Below, piece by piece: positions 8,088 to 16,337 of a DNA stretch of 64,000 nt. Location of the stretch: NCBI RefSeq assembly GCF_900107745.1, contig NZ_FNRO01000006.1, positions 223,367 through 287,366 of the forward strand, given 5' to 3'. The notes beneath the pieces were generated by a model. The model saw only the letters and a program-made list of their open reading frames with translations, was not told the origin of the DNA and ran no database searches. Numbering within the stretch: the first letter of the stretch is position 1; each line of letters begins with the position of its first letter. The translations under genes were made by a program, and so were the position numbers. Source of the DNA: Variovorax sp. YR216 (lineage in GTDB: Bacteria; Pseudomonadota; Gammaproteobacteria; Burkholderiales; Burkholderiaceae_C).

Positions 8088-9659
8088 GTGATCGACACGG
8101 CCGACCTTGACCACCTGGATGCTCAGCAACTGCGTGAGATGGTCCTCTCGCTCAGAAGAGGAGCCGCAGCCGACAAGCTCGAGATCGAACGCCGCGACCA
8201 CGAGATCGCGTTCAAGCAGGCCGCCATCGACAAGCTCACGCACGAGATGGCTGTGCTCAAGCGGCTGAAGTTCGCCGCCAAATCTGAAGCCTTCAACGCC
8301 GAGCAGAAGAGCCTGCTAGAAGAGACCATCGATGTCGATCTCGCGGCAATGGAGCTCGAACTGGAGAGACTTGCAGGCACCTCATCAGCGGGGTGCGAGA
8401 AGCAACAACCCAGGCGCCAGGCGTTGCCCGCACACTTGCCGCGCCGGGAGATCCGCCACGAGCCCGAGAGCACCACCTGTGCCTGTGGCTGCACTCTCCA
8501 GCGCATCGGTGAGGATGTGGCCGAGAAGCTCGACTACCAGCCTGGCGTGTTTACCGTGGAGCGCCACGTCCGCGGCAAATGGGTCTGCACAAAGTGCGAG
8601 ACGCTGGTGCAGGCACCCATCGCCCCGCACATCATCGACAAGGGGATCCCCACGGCTGGGCTGCTCTCACAGGTGCTGGTGGGCAAGTACCTGGATCACC
8701 TGCCGCTGTACAGGCAGGAAGCCATCTTCGGTCGCGCCGGCCTGGCCATCCCGCGCTCGACACTGGCTAGCTGGGTCGGACAGTGCGGCGCGCAGTTGCA
8801 GCCGCTGGTCGATGCGCTCAAGCGCGAAATGCTCCAATGCCGTGTGCTGCATGCCGACGAGACGCCGGTGGCGATGCTCAAGCCCGGCAACGGCAAGACA
8901 CACCGGGCGTACCTCTGGAGCTACTGCACGACGAGCTACAGCGCGCTGCGCGCGGTGGTGTTCGACTTCGCCGACAGCCGGGGCGGCCAGCATGCTCGCG
9001 CCTTCCTCGGGCTGCCTGATGAACATGGCTGGCGCGGCACGCTGGTGTGCGACGACTTCAGTGGCTATAAGGCGTGCTTCGAGCTCGGCGTCACCGAGGC
9101 AGGTTGCCTGGCGCACGCGAGGCGCAAGTTCCACGAACTCTGGGTCAATCAAGGCAGCCAGGTTGGCGAGCAGGCGCTGAAGTTCTTCGGCGAGCTCTAT
9201 GCCATCGAGCGTGAAGTCGCTCAGTTGATACCCGACGAGCGAAGGCGAATACGGCAGGAGAGGTCGCGCGAGGTAGCGGATGCCCTGAAGCAATGGCTCG
9301 CCGGGCAGCAGCTGAAGGTGCCGAATGGCTCGGCAACGGCCAAGGCGCTCGGCTACAGCCTGAAGCGCTGGCAGGCGCTCACGCGCTACATCGACGATGG
9401 CGATCTGCCTGCGGACAACAATTGGGTGGAAAACCAGATTCGTCCGATTGCAATCGGAAGATCCAACTGGCTGTTCGCAGGATCGCTGCGGGCAGGCCAG
9501 CGCGCTGCGGCCATCATGAGCTTGATCCAGTCAGCCAAGCTCAATGGACTCGAGCCGCACGCATACCTCAGCGACATCCTCGAGCGGCTGCCTACCCAGC
9601 CGGCCAGTCGCGTCTCCGAGTTGTTGCCGCATCGCTGGCAGCCAGCTTCGACATCCTGA
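8088..9659 (+). CDS. tnpC: IS66 family transposase TnpC
   Basis: The 523-residue protein starts with a GTG and a coiled-coil leucine-zipper-like segment (residues about 20-80), followed by a zinc-finger region (TTCACGCTLQRIGEDV; VCTKCETLV). The DDE domain shows LHADETPVAML, VCDDFSGYKA and DNNWVENQIRPIAIGR, giving plausible catalytic D, D and E. The C-terminal IS66 tail (LIQSAKLNGLEPHAYLSDIL) is present. The length is normal and there is no stop or frameshift. Confidence 0.95.
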   Translation: MIDTADLDHLDAQQLREMVLSLRRGAAADKLEIERRDHEIAFKQAAIDKLTHEMAVLKRLKFAAKSEAFNAEQKSLLEETIDVDLAAMELELERLAGTSSAGCEKQQPRRQALPAHLPRREIRHEPESTTCACGCTLQRIGEDVAEKLDYQPGVFTVERHVRGKWVCTKCETLVQAPIAPHIIDKGIPTAGLLSQVLVGKYLDHLPLYRQEAIFGRAGLAIPRSTLASWVGQCGAQLQPLVDALKREMLQCRVLHADETPVAMLKPGNGKTHRAYLWSYCTTSYSALRAVVFDFADSRGGQHARAFLGLPDEHGWRGTLVCDDFSGYKACFELGVTEAGCLAHARRKFHELWVNQGSQVGEQALKFFGELYAIEREVAQLIPDERRRIRQERSREVADALKQWLAGQQLKVPNGSATAKALGYSLKRWQALTRYIDDGDLPADNNWVENQIRPIAIGRSNWLFAGSLRAGQRAAAIMSLIQSAKLNGLEPHAYLSDILERLPTQPASRVSELLPHRWQPASTS

Positions 9660-9698
9660 TCTGCGACCGGAGTCAAGACGGGATCACCGCGCGCTTAC

Positions 9699-9706
9699 CT
9701 TGTACC
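9699..9706. repeat. Target-site duplication CTTGTACC, right copy
   Basis: Exact copy of 7266-7273, directly abutting the right IS66 inverted repeat. Confidence 0.95.
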
Positions 9707-9825
9707 GACGTGTGCGGCCGATTGAATAGCTCAGCGATCTGATGCAGGGTCCATCCCTGCTTCCATCGCTCCCACATCAACGCCTTCTGGCTGTCTGTGT
9801 AGTAGGTTCGTGTCCGGTACGCCAT
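9699..9825 (-). pseudogene. IS30-family transposase, N-terminal fragment
   Basis: The ATG at 9823-9825 starts MAYRTRTYYTDSQKALMW, and the frame continues to HTSVQ at the IS66 junction. It joins in frame to the piece ending at 6232. The segment looks like an extra N-terminal helix-turn-helix upstream of the main IS30 helix-turn-helix. Confidence 0.85.
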
Positions 9826-9862
9826 CTGCAACACTCCTTCTGCCAACGGCAGTCTTCAGTGT

Positions 9863-9882
9863 GTTGCATCGACCGGTTGAAT
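9863..9882 (-). repeat. Right terminal inverted repeat of the IS30-family element
   Basis: Exact reverse complement of 6230-6249, located 38 bp upstream of the transposase ATG. Confidence 0.9.
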
Positions 9883-9975
9883 CCGCACTCCAAACCAGAC
9901 ATCCATGGCCGCATCACTGCGGCCGAAGCGGACTCCGGCCAGGCACTGGTTCTTCAGAGGCACTTGCTTCCAGCC

Positions 9976-10971
9976 TTAGGCATAAACCCGATTGGCCATC
10001 AACATGAGGCTCTTCGGGAAAGTGATTCCCAACGCTGCGGCAGTCTTCGTATTCACCGCCAAGTCGAACTTCAGTACCAACTCAACCGGTAGGTCCCGAG
10101 GGGCGGCACCTCGATAGATTCTTGCGATGTAGTCAGCTGTCTTGTCCAGCACGTAGGCCAAATCCGCTCCATAGCTCATCATTAGCCCTGCTTCCGCGAA
10201 GGTGCGAGTGTCGCAAATGGCTGGGAGGCGGTGCTGCAGTGCAAGCTCAGCCAACAGCTTTCGTATGCCCAGGAATTCAGCTGAATTGTTGAGGACGACC
10301 GCGTCAACGTTGCGCTGCTTAATCTCAGCAAAGGCGTCTGCAAGCTCCGCGAAGGACCGCAGCTTGACGAACTCCATCCTGATGCTCATCGAGCTAGCCG
10401 CTTGAGCCAAAGCCACGTCATACTGTTCGTCGCGCTTGGTGAAGCCGCCTAAGTTTGTCGCCAGGTATGCGACGGCAGATGGACTCGCTAGAGCCTGGAC
10501 CAGCAATTGAAGTCGCTTGACAGCGAGCTCGACTCCAAAAATGCAGTTCCCCGTGACGTTTCCGCCGGGGTGGGCCAGACTGTTTATGAAGCCGTCACCC
10601 ACAGGGTCGGCCGAGCTCATCATCACGATGGGGATAGTCTTCGTGGCTTCCAGCGCCGCTTTGACGCTCGGGGAGCCTCCCATGGTGACAATCATGTCAA
10701 CGCCCATGGAAACGAGTTCCTTGGCCGCCTGCAAGTACTGCGCATCTCCGCCTGAGAAACGTAATGCGAAAACATAGTGTTTGCCTTCAACGAGACCTCG
10801 GCGTTCCAGCGCAGCTCGCATGATGGCGGCGGCGTCCCGGTCGGCCGTTGCTCCAGGTGTTAGCAAGACGCCCAGAATCCAGCATCTATCGTCGCAGAGC
10901 GCGAGCCGTGGCCAGCATACGAAAGCTGCAGCCGTTGCTGCGCCGACAATGAGGCGGCGGCGAAGTTCCAT
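9976..10971 (-). CDS. ABC transporter substrate-binding protein (ABC_sub_bind type)
   Basis: The 331-residue product has a signal peptide (MELRRRLIVGAATAAAFVCW) and the ABC_sub_bind/Peripla_BP fold: FSGGDAQYLQAAKELVSMGVD, PIVMMSSADPVGDGFINSLAHPGGNVTG, and a C-terminal FDLAVNTKTAAALGITFP. Members are periplasmic binding proteins for unknown solutes and are often encoded without a permease, as here. GGAGGAACC precedes the ATG at 10971, which decides the start. The last codons lie about 90 bp from the right end of the IS30 element, so insertion did not damage the gene. Confidence 0.88.
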   Translation of the reverse strand: MELRRRLIVGAATAAAFVCWPRLALCDDRCWILGVLLTPGATADRDAAAIMRAALERRGLVEGKHYVFALRFSGGDAQYLQAAKELVSMGVDMIVTMGGSPSVKAALEATKTIPIVMMSSADPVGDGFINSLAHPGGNVTGNCIFGVELAVKRLQLLVQALASPSAVAYLATNLGGFTKRDEQYDVALAQAASSMSIRMEFVKLRSFAELADAFAEIKQRNVDAVVLNNSAEFLGIRKLLAELALQHRLPAICDTRTFAEAGLMMSYGADLAYVLDKTADYIARIYRGAAPRDLPVELVLKFDLAVNTKTAAALGITFPKSLMLMANRVYA

Positions 10972-11247
10972 GGTTCCTCCTCGCGCCACTGAGTTGGCGC
11001 CGTTGAGTACCTTTTCTCCGCACATTTTGCTCGTCTTCGGAACCGTCCTCTCCTCGGACTTCCTAAGTCTTGGGGATGACCGGGACCGGCTACAGTCGGC
11101 CAGAAGCGGTCCGTTGACTATGTGGCACGACTAGGGCCGTAAACTCGGTGCCCAACGTCCCCAACAGGACGCAATGATGTCATTGCTCCGACGCCTCCGA
11201 GCAGAAACCACGGCCGGGTTAGCGAAGGCGCGTGCGTTGCTCCCCAG

Positions 11248-11850
11248 GTGGGAATGGGTCATAGCGACATGCTTTGCCTCTTCAAGCGGCACGGCGACCG
11301 CCCGGACCGCCAGCGGCTCTATCTGGCCACTGGCAAGCAGATAGTCAACGAACGCGGAGCGTACTGCGTCGATCTCGCCTGGAAGACACGGCAGGAGCAT
11401 TGGTGCCGTGTCGTCTATCGCTACAAGGACGCGTTCTACTTGGGGGCTCCGAACCTGGGCAACAGCCCGAATGCCAAGGTTGGGTTGCTGAAGGTTTGGC
11501 CTGACGCGTCGACGATAGCCTTTCCGAGAGGGGCCACATTCGACGGGCGGTGGACCGCCACGTTCAGGGGTGGCACCGTCCTGTTTCAGGCGGACGTTCA
11601 GATCGATGGTGACCGGGGCACCTGGTATGGGTACTCTCACATGGTGCAGAAGGACGACAACCAGTGTTTGGTAAAGCGGATGCCCCTGCGAGTTCTGACG
11701 AAGACCGATACAGCGATCACGTTTGAAGTCCTGCAAGGAGAGGTTGTGCCCGGGTGTGAGACGTGGCGGATCGGTCTCGTCTGGCTGGATGCAGACACGC
11801 TCGCAGGCCAGTTGGCCCAGGGGTGGAACATCAGGCTCACGCGGAAATAA
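11248..11850 (+). CDS. Hypothetical protein
   Basis: The 200-codon frame encodes a sequence rich in aromatic residues and beta-prone stretches (WCRVVYRYKDAFYLGAPNLG, RGTWYGYSHMVQKDDNQCLV, CETWRIGLVWLDADTLAGQL), which looks like a real folded domain. The GTG at 11248 is the first start, with ATG codons at 11254 and 11269. The natural N-terminus is uncertain: a different frame beginning at the ATG at 11174 encodes MMSLLRRLRAETTAGLAKAR and a hydrophobic stretch, so a frameshift may have removed a signal peptide. I do not recognise the family. Confidence 0.5.
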   Translation: MGMGHSDMLCLFKRHGDRPDRQRLYLATGKQIVNERGAYCVDLAWKTRQEHWCRVVYRYKDAFYLGAPNLGNSPNAKVGLLKVWPDASTIAFPRGATFDGRWTATFRGGTVLFQADVQIDGDRGTWYGYSHMVQKDDNQCLVKRMPLRVLTKTDTAITFEVLQGEVVPGCETWRIGLVWLDADTLAGQLAQGWNIRLTRK

Positions 11851-12416
11851 CCTGCTCGAGAAGAGCAACGTACAGCGTCGTCTTGGCCGGCCAGAACGGC
11901 CGCGTTGTAGCGCCTTGACTGTCTCAAAAGGGCCCACAGGAGCCGCTCAGCAGACGTCGAAACTGCGCAAAGCGGGCATTCACCGGCACTGTTCCAAACA
12001 TCCGCGTCGCGGGGTTGGTCCTCGGGCACATAGCGATCGGTCGACGAATCCGAAACCGCTCGTTGAAGACGTGCGGCGCCGCTGGTTGCTCGATTGCGGG
12101 CTTTCTCGTCCCAAGGGGCGGACTTGGCACCAACTGCACACGGAAAAACACCCCCGGCATGTGACGACCCCAGGGTGATTGCCTAGTTCGGTGGCATCTA
12201 CACTTTAAGCCAATCCCTCCAGAGAGGATCGCTCATTGCCCGAGCGTTGTTGACCCCAGAGTCCCGGCTGCCCATGCCGGTGGCGACAGACCCTGTCGAG
12301 CAGTTGCGCGAGTCGCTTCGTCCTGTCAACCGGGTGGCATCCAACTTGCATAGGACCATGCCGGCTATCAAGCACCTATTCCGTTCACGACCGCACACCT
12401 TCGCCCAAGCAACTCG
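11851..12416. other. 566-bp stretch with no recognisable gene
   Basis: Short open frames exist on both strands but show no family resemblance or good start context. The segment next to 12417 should contain the promoter for the solute-binding protein gene. Confidence 0.5.
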
Positions 12417-13223
12417 ATGACTGTTTCTCTCCGCTCCACGTCTCATTGGTCGACCGCCCTGTCGGTCGCACTCGTCCTGGCTGCCGCGCCCGACTTTTCC
12501 GCGGCGCAGACGGCACTCGATGATGTCTTCAAGGCCAAGTCGATCCGTGTCGCGATCCCGACCGACTTCCCGCCCTATGGCTCGGTAGGTACCGACCTCG
12601 CGCCGCAAGGCCTCGACATCGACATGGCCCGCTACATCGCCGCCAAGCTCGGCGTGAAGGCCGAGTTGCTGCCGGTGACTACCGCCAACCGCATCGCCTA
12701 CCTGCAGACCCGAAAGGTTGACCTCGTCATTTCGACGCTGGGCAAGAACCCGGAGCGCGAGAAGGTCATCGATTTCACGGTCGCCTACTCGCCGTTCTTC
12801 ATCGGTGTGTTCGGACCGAAGTCGATCACGCTCAAGACGCCGGCCGATCTCGCGGGCAAGTCGATCGCGGTCACGCGCGGCTCCGTCGACGACGCGGAGC
12901 TGACCAAGGTGGCGCCGCCGGCGACCGAGCTTCGCCGCTTCGAGGACAACAACACCACGATCTCCGCGTTCGTCGCTGGCCAGACCCAACTGGTTGCCAC
13001 CAGCGCCCAGGTGGCCTCGGCCATGATGAGCAAGAACCCGCAACTGGGCGCCGAATACAAGTTCGTCCTCAAGGATTCGCCCAACTTCGTCGGCGTCGCG
13101 AAGGGCGAGGACAAGCTGCGCATGCGCGTCAACGAGATCCTTGCGGAAGCCCGGAAGAACGGCGACCTCGACAAGCTTTCAGTCAAGTGGCTCGGTCGTC
13201 CCACCGGCGAACTGCCTGACTGA
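12417..13223 (+). CDS. Periplasmic solute-binding protein, amino acid ABC type (SBP_bac_3)
   Basis: The 268-residue protein has a signal peptide ending near FSAAQ and the family-3 signature: KSIRVAIPTDFPPYGSVGTD, GLDIDMARYIAAKLGVKAEL, KVDLVISTLGKNPEREKVIDF, DLAGKSIAVTRGS. It binds an amino acid or similar polar solute in the periplasm. No ABC permease or ATPase gene is adjacent; instead the IclR gene and a TRAP system follow. It may use a permease elsewhere or act as a sensor for the catabolic operon. Confidence 0.88.
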   Translation: MTVSLRSTSHWSTALSVALVLAAAPDFSAAQTALDDVFKAKSIRVAIPTDFPPYGSVGTDLAPQGLDIDMARYIAAKLGVKAELLPVTTANRIAYLQTRKVDLVISTLGKNPEREKVIDFTVAYSPFFIGVFGPKSITLKTPADLAGKSIAVTRGSVDDAELTKVAPPATELRRFEDNNTTISAFVAGQTQLVATSAQVASAMMSKNPQLGAEYKFVLKDSPNFVGVAKGEDKLRMRVNEILAEARKNGDLDKLSVKWLGRPTGELPD

Positions 13224-13364
13224 GCGTCGTTCAGCGACGCTTCGGAACTGTGTCGACATCGGTGTAAACACTCTGATCGACATCTCGCTCTTCACGGACC
13301 ATCCAAGACCGCAGCTCGCTTCACACGGTCAGGCCGGTGGCGCGCAATTTGCAAAAGGCACGCC

Positions 13365-14192
13365 ATGACCGCCAGCTCGCCGCGCACGCCCAGCAAGACC
13401 ACCAAAGTCACGCGTATCGACCGTGACGGCGACAGCACGGTGCAGTCGCTCACGCGTGCGATGCAGTTGCTCGAACTCCTCGCGGAGGACGACGAGGGCT
13501 ATCGGCTGGTGGACATCGCGGCTCACAGCGGCCTGTCGTCGTCGACGGCGCACCGGCTGCTCACGACGCTGGAGCAACGGCAGTTCGTCCAGTTCGACCG
13601 CGAGACCAGCCTCTGGTACGTCGGCGTTCGCTGTTTCTCGGTGGGTGCCGCGTTCGGCCGTCGCCGCCGCATAGCGCACCTCGCGCTGCCTGTGATGCGC
13701 CGGCTGCGCGACAGCACGGGCGAGAGCATCAATCTCGGCATTGCCGATCTCGGCGACATCGTCTTCGTGACGCAGGTCGAAAGCCGCGAAACGATGCGCG
13801 CCATCGGCAAGCCCGGTTTTCGTGCACCGCTTCATGGCACCGCTATGGGGCAGTCGATCCTGGCCGCCATGGCGGAGGAAGACGTGCTGCAGTACTTGCG
13901 CACCTACGGGCTGCCGAAGCTCACCAACAACACGATCGCGCGGGCGTCGCGGCTGCACGAGACGCTGGGCGAGGTGCGCCGCGCGGGCCACGCGATCGAT
14001 GACGAGCAGAACGCGGTGGGCCTGCGATGCATTGCCGCCGCCATCCGCGACGAGCACGGACGGCCCTTCGGTGCGATTTCGCTGGTCGGTCCGACGCAGC
14101 GCATCAAGAGTTCCGATTTCGCGCAGATCGGCGCCGGGGTGCGCGCCGCGGCGGACGAGATCACGGCGGCCTACGGCGGCCGCGCCTGCTAG
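13365..14192 (+). CDS. IclR family transcriptional regulator
   Basis: The 275-residue protein has an N-terminal winged helix-turn-helix (TRAMQLLELLAEDDEGYRLV, then IAAHSGLSSSTAHRLLTTLE) and the IclR effector domain (HGTAMGQSILAAM; GLRCIAAAIRDEHGRPFGAI). It sits between the solute-binding protein and the TRAP genes on the same strand. IclR proteins in such positions normally control the adjacent catabolic genes. Confidence 0.92.
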   Translation: MTASSPRTPSKTTKVTRIDRDGDSTVQSLTRAMQLLELLAEDDEGYRLVDIAAHSGLSSSTAHRLLTTLEQRQFVQFDRETSLWYVGVRCFSVGAAFGRRRRIAHLALPVMRRLRDSTGESINLGIADLGDIVFVTQVESRETMRAIGKPGFRAPLHGTAMGQSILAAMAEEDVLQYLRTYGLPKLTNNTIARASRLHETLGEVRRAGHAIDDEQNAVGLRCIAAAIRDEHGRPFGAISLVGPTQRIKSSDFAQIGAGVRAAADEITAAYGGRAC

Positions 14193-14336
14193 TCCGTCTT
14201 CCACCGGCGCACAGCGCCAAGTCCTTGATTCACAAGCGATTTCGATCGCGTTCCCGCGCAGCGGAATAGTCCGCGGCCCGCCGCTGGCGCGCGCTCCAAT
14301 GGGTGCACTTCAACCGCACACCTGGCAAACAAAACC

Positions 14337-14993
14337 ATGAAAACATTGCTCCCACCGCATGGCGTGAGCCGAGCGCTCACGCGGGTTTGCGACTGGACCG
14401 TGATCGCCTGCGGCTGGTGGCTGATCGCGTTGTCCGTCATGACCTGCGTCGAGATGCTCGGCCGCAAGCTGTTCTCGTTCAGCCTTCAGGGCATCGACGA
14501 GATCGGCTCGTACACCTACGGCATCGTCGGCGCGTTCGGCTTTGCCTACACGCTCATCACACGCAGCCACACGAGAGTCGACTTTCTTCTGTCGCGCTTC
14601 TCAGTCGGGACGCGCGCGGCGCTCAACATGCTCGCCATGGTGAGCTTGGCGGCGCTCGCGCTGCTGTGCCTCTGGCGGGGCTTCAACGTGGTGGTGGAGA
14701 GCATCGAGCTGCGAAGCACGGCAGCCACGCCGCTCGCTACGCCGATGTGGATTCCGCAGGCGATCTGGCTGGGCGGCTACTTGATGTTTGCGCTGGTCGC
14801 GACCTGGGCCGCGCTGGACGCGCTGCGCCTGTTCCTCAAACGCCGCACGGGGGAACTCAACGAGCGCTTCGGTCCGCAAACGATCGAGGAAGAGATCGAG
14901 GCCGAAACCGAAGTCCAGCTGAAGTCGCCATCGTCATCGCCATCGCCTGCGTCGCCGACGGCGCCCATGGCCGCCACCGGAGCCGCATCATGA
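14337..14993 (+). CDS. TRAP transporter small permease (DctQ-like)
   Basis: The 218-residue protein has four predicted membrane helices (WTVIACGWWLIALSVMTCVE; GSYTYGIVGAFGFAYTLI; LNMLAMVSLAALALLCLW; AIWLGGYLMFALVATWAALD), the usual DctQ topology. The C-terminus has an acidic segment and a low-complexity Ser/Pro/Ala tail (SPSSSPSPASPTAP). The stop overlaps the start of the large permease gene (ATGA), indicating translational coupling. Confidence 0.88.
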   Translation: MKTLLPPHGVSRALTRVCDWTVIACGWWLIALSVMTCVEMLGRKLFSFSLQGIDEIGSYTYGIVGAFGFAYTLITRSHTRVDFLLSRFSVGTRAALNMLAMVSLAALALLCLWRGFNVVVESIELRSTAATPLATPMWIPQAIWLGGYLMFALVATWAALDALRLFLKRRTGELNERFGPQTIEEEIEAETEVQLKSPSSSPSPASPTAPMAATGAAS

Positions 14994-16297
14994 TCGGACC
15001 CTTCGAAATTCTCGTGGGCCTGGCGATCATGCTCGGCCTGATGTTCCTCGGCTTTCACGTCGCGACGACGATGCTGGTGGTCGGCCTGCTGGGCGCGCTC
15101 ATGCACTTCGGCATGCCGGCCATCAACGCAGTGGGCGAGCAACTATGGGCGGCGGGGGAGGACTACCTGCTGCTGTCGATTCCGCTCTACATCCTGCTTG
15201 GCGAAATCCTGATGCGCGGCGGCGCCACCGACAAGATGTACCAGTCGCTCGGCCAATGGCTCAATCGCATGCCGGGCGGGCTGCTGCACACCAACATCGG
15301 CGCTTCAGCCTTGTTCTCCGCCGTGTCGGGCTCGTCGGTGGCGACCGCCGCGACGATTTCGACCGTGGCGCTGCCGGCCTTCAAGAACCGCAAGTACGAC
15401 CAGCGCATGGTGCTCGGCACCATCGCTGCCGGCGCCAGCCTGGGCAACCTGATTCCGCCCGGCGTGGCTTTCATCATCTACGGCTCGATGACCAACACCT
15501 CGGCGGCGCGGCTGTACATGGCCGGCATCCTGCCGGGCGCCATCATGACGGTGCTGTTCCTGCTCACCATCCTGGCGATCTGCGTCTGGCGGCCTTCGGT
15601 GGCAGGCGCTCGCGAGGGCAGCACGGCGCTGATGGAGAAGTTGCGTCACTCCGTGCACCTGCTCGGGCCCCTGGCTGTGTTCGCCGTGGTGATGGGTGGC
15701 ATCTACACGGGCTGGGCCACGGTGACGGAAAGCGCGGCGCTGGGCGTGATCGTCTGCCTGCCGATCGCGGCGGGCTACAGAAAGCTGAACATCGCGATGC
15801 TGCACGAGTGTTTCCGCTCGACCATGCGACTCACCGCGATGACCGCGCTGATCCTGGTGGCCGCGCTGTACCTGAACTTCGTGCTGTCGATGCTGGGCGT
15901 GCCGCAGGCGCTGGCCAGTCTCATCAAGTCGGCGGATGTCTCGCCAGTCATGCTGCTCTGGATGCTGGCGGTCCTGTATCTCGTGCTCGGCATTGCGCTC
16001 GAGACGATGCCGATGCTCGTCGGCACGCTGCCGGTGGTGTTTCCGATCGTCCAGGCAGCTGGCATCGACCCGGTCTTCTTCGGCGTGTTCATGGTGCTCA
16101 TGTGCGAGATCTCGCTCATCAGCCCGCCCATCGGCATGACGCTCTACGTGATCCAGGGCGTGCGCGGCGAGGGCTCCATCAACGACGTGTTCCAGGGCAC
16201 CTTGCCCTTCTTCGCCGCCATGATCGTGATGACCGCGATCCTGATCCACAACCCCTCGATCGCCACCTACCTGCCCAACCTCATGTTCGGCAAGTGA
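14990..16297 (+). CDS. TRAP transporter large permease (DctM-like)
   Basis: The 435-residue protein starts at the ATG overlapping the dctQ stop, with MIGPFEILVGLAIMLGLMFL. It has many membrane helices and DctM landmarks: LSIPLYILLGEILMRGGATD, SAVSGSSVATAATISTVALP, GASLGNLIPPGVAFIIYG and SLISPPIGMTLYVIQGV. It is the ion-coupled transport channel of the TRAP system. The same frame is open upstream, but that extension is a shadow of the small-permease gene. Confidence 0.93.
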   Translation: MIGPFEILVGLAIMLGLMFLGFHVATTMLVVGLLGALMHFGMPAINAVGEQLWAAGEDYLLLSIPLYILLGEILMRGGATDKMYQSLGQWLNRMPGGLLHTNIGASALFSAVSGSSVATAATISTVALPAFKNRKYDQRMVLGTIAAGASLGNLIPPGVAFIIYGSMTNTSAARLYMAGILPGAIMTVLFLLTILAICVWRPSVAGAREGSTALMEKLRHSVHLLGPLAVFAVVMGGIYTGWATVTESAALGVIVCLPIAAGYRKLNIAMLHECFRSTMRLTAMTALILVAALYLNFVLSMLGVPQALASLIKSADVSPVMLLWMLAVLYLVLGIALETMPMLVGTLPVVFPIVQAAGIDPVFFGVFMVLMCEISLISPPIGMTLYVIQGVRGEGSINDVFQGTLPFFAAMIVMTAILIHNPSIATYLPNLMFGK

Positions 16298-16337
16298 AGG
16301 CGTCGTCTTTACCGGTTTTCTTTTGAAGGAGTCAGGC

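Larger units (their letters stand above)
7274..9698 (+). mobile_element. IS66-family insertion sequence (2425 bp), structurally complete
   Basis: The element has a perfect 26-bp terminal inverted repeat (7274-7299 and 9673-9698) beginning GTAAGCGCGCGG, and is flanked by the 8-bp direct repeat CTTGTACC. It carries the standard three genes tnpA, tnpB and tnpC in order on the plus strand, all intact, so it may be active. It is inserted in the IS30-family transposase gene in opposite orientation. Confidence 0.96.
6230..9882 (-). mobile_element. IS30-family insertion sequence, interrupted by an IS66-family element
   Basis: Ends are defined by a perfect 20-bp inverted repeat at 6230-6249 and 9863-9882 (ATTCAACCGGTCGATGCAAC read inward from the left). 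Removing the nested IS66 element and one copy of its 8-bp duplication leaves a 1220-bp IS30-type element with a single transposase of 386 residues. The transposase stop codon lies inside the left inverted repeat. I could not identify a convincing target duplication flanking the IS30 element itself. Confidence 0.88.

Noticed and set aside
11094..11109. 16-bp sequence AGTCGGCCAGAAGCGG, identical to 38466-38481
   Set aside because: Two copies 27 kb apart in intergenic DNA, plus a weaker match near 11887. Similar strings are, in my experience, widespread short intergenic repeats in soil bacteria. Too little here to define an element.
11131..11937. A 268-codon frame antisense to the hypothetical gene at 11248
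   Set aside because: Its composition is Arg/Pro-rich and without domain resemblance, whereas the plus-strand product looks like a folded protein.
14303..14989. Upstream extension of the TRAP large permease frame
   Set aside because: It overlaps the whole small-permease gene in another frame and has no membrane-protein character. The real DctM start is at 14990.
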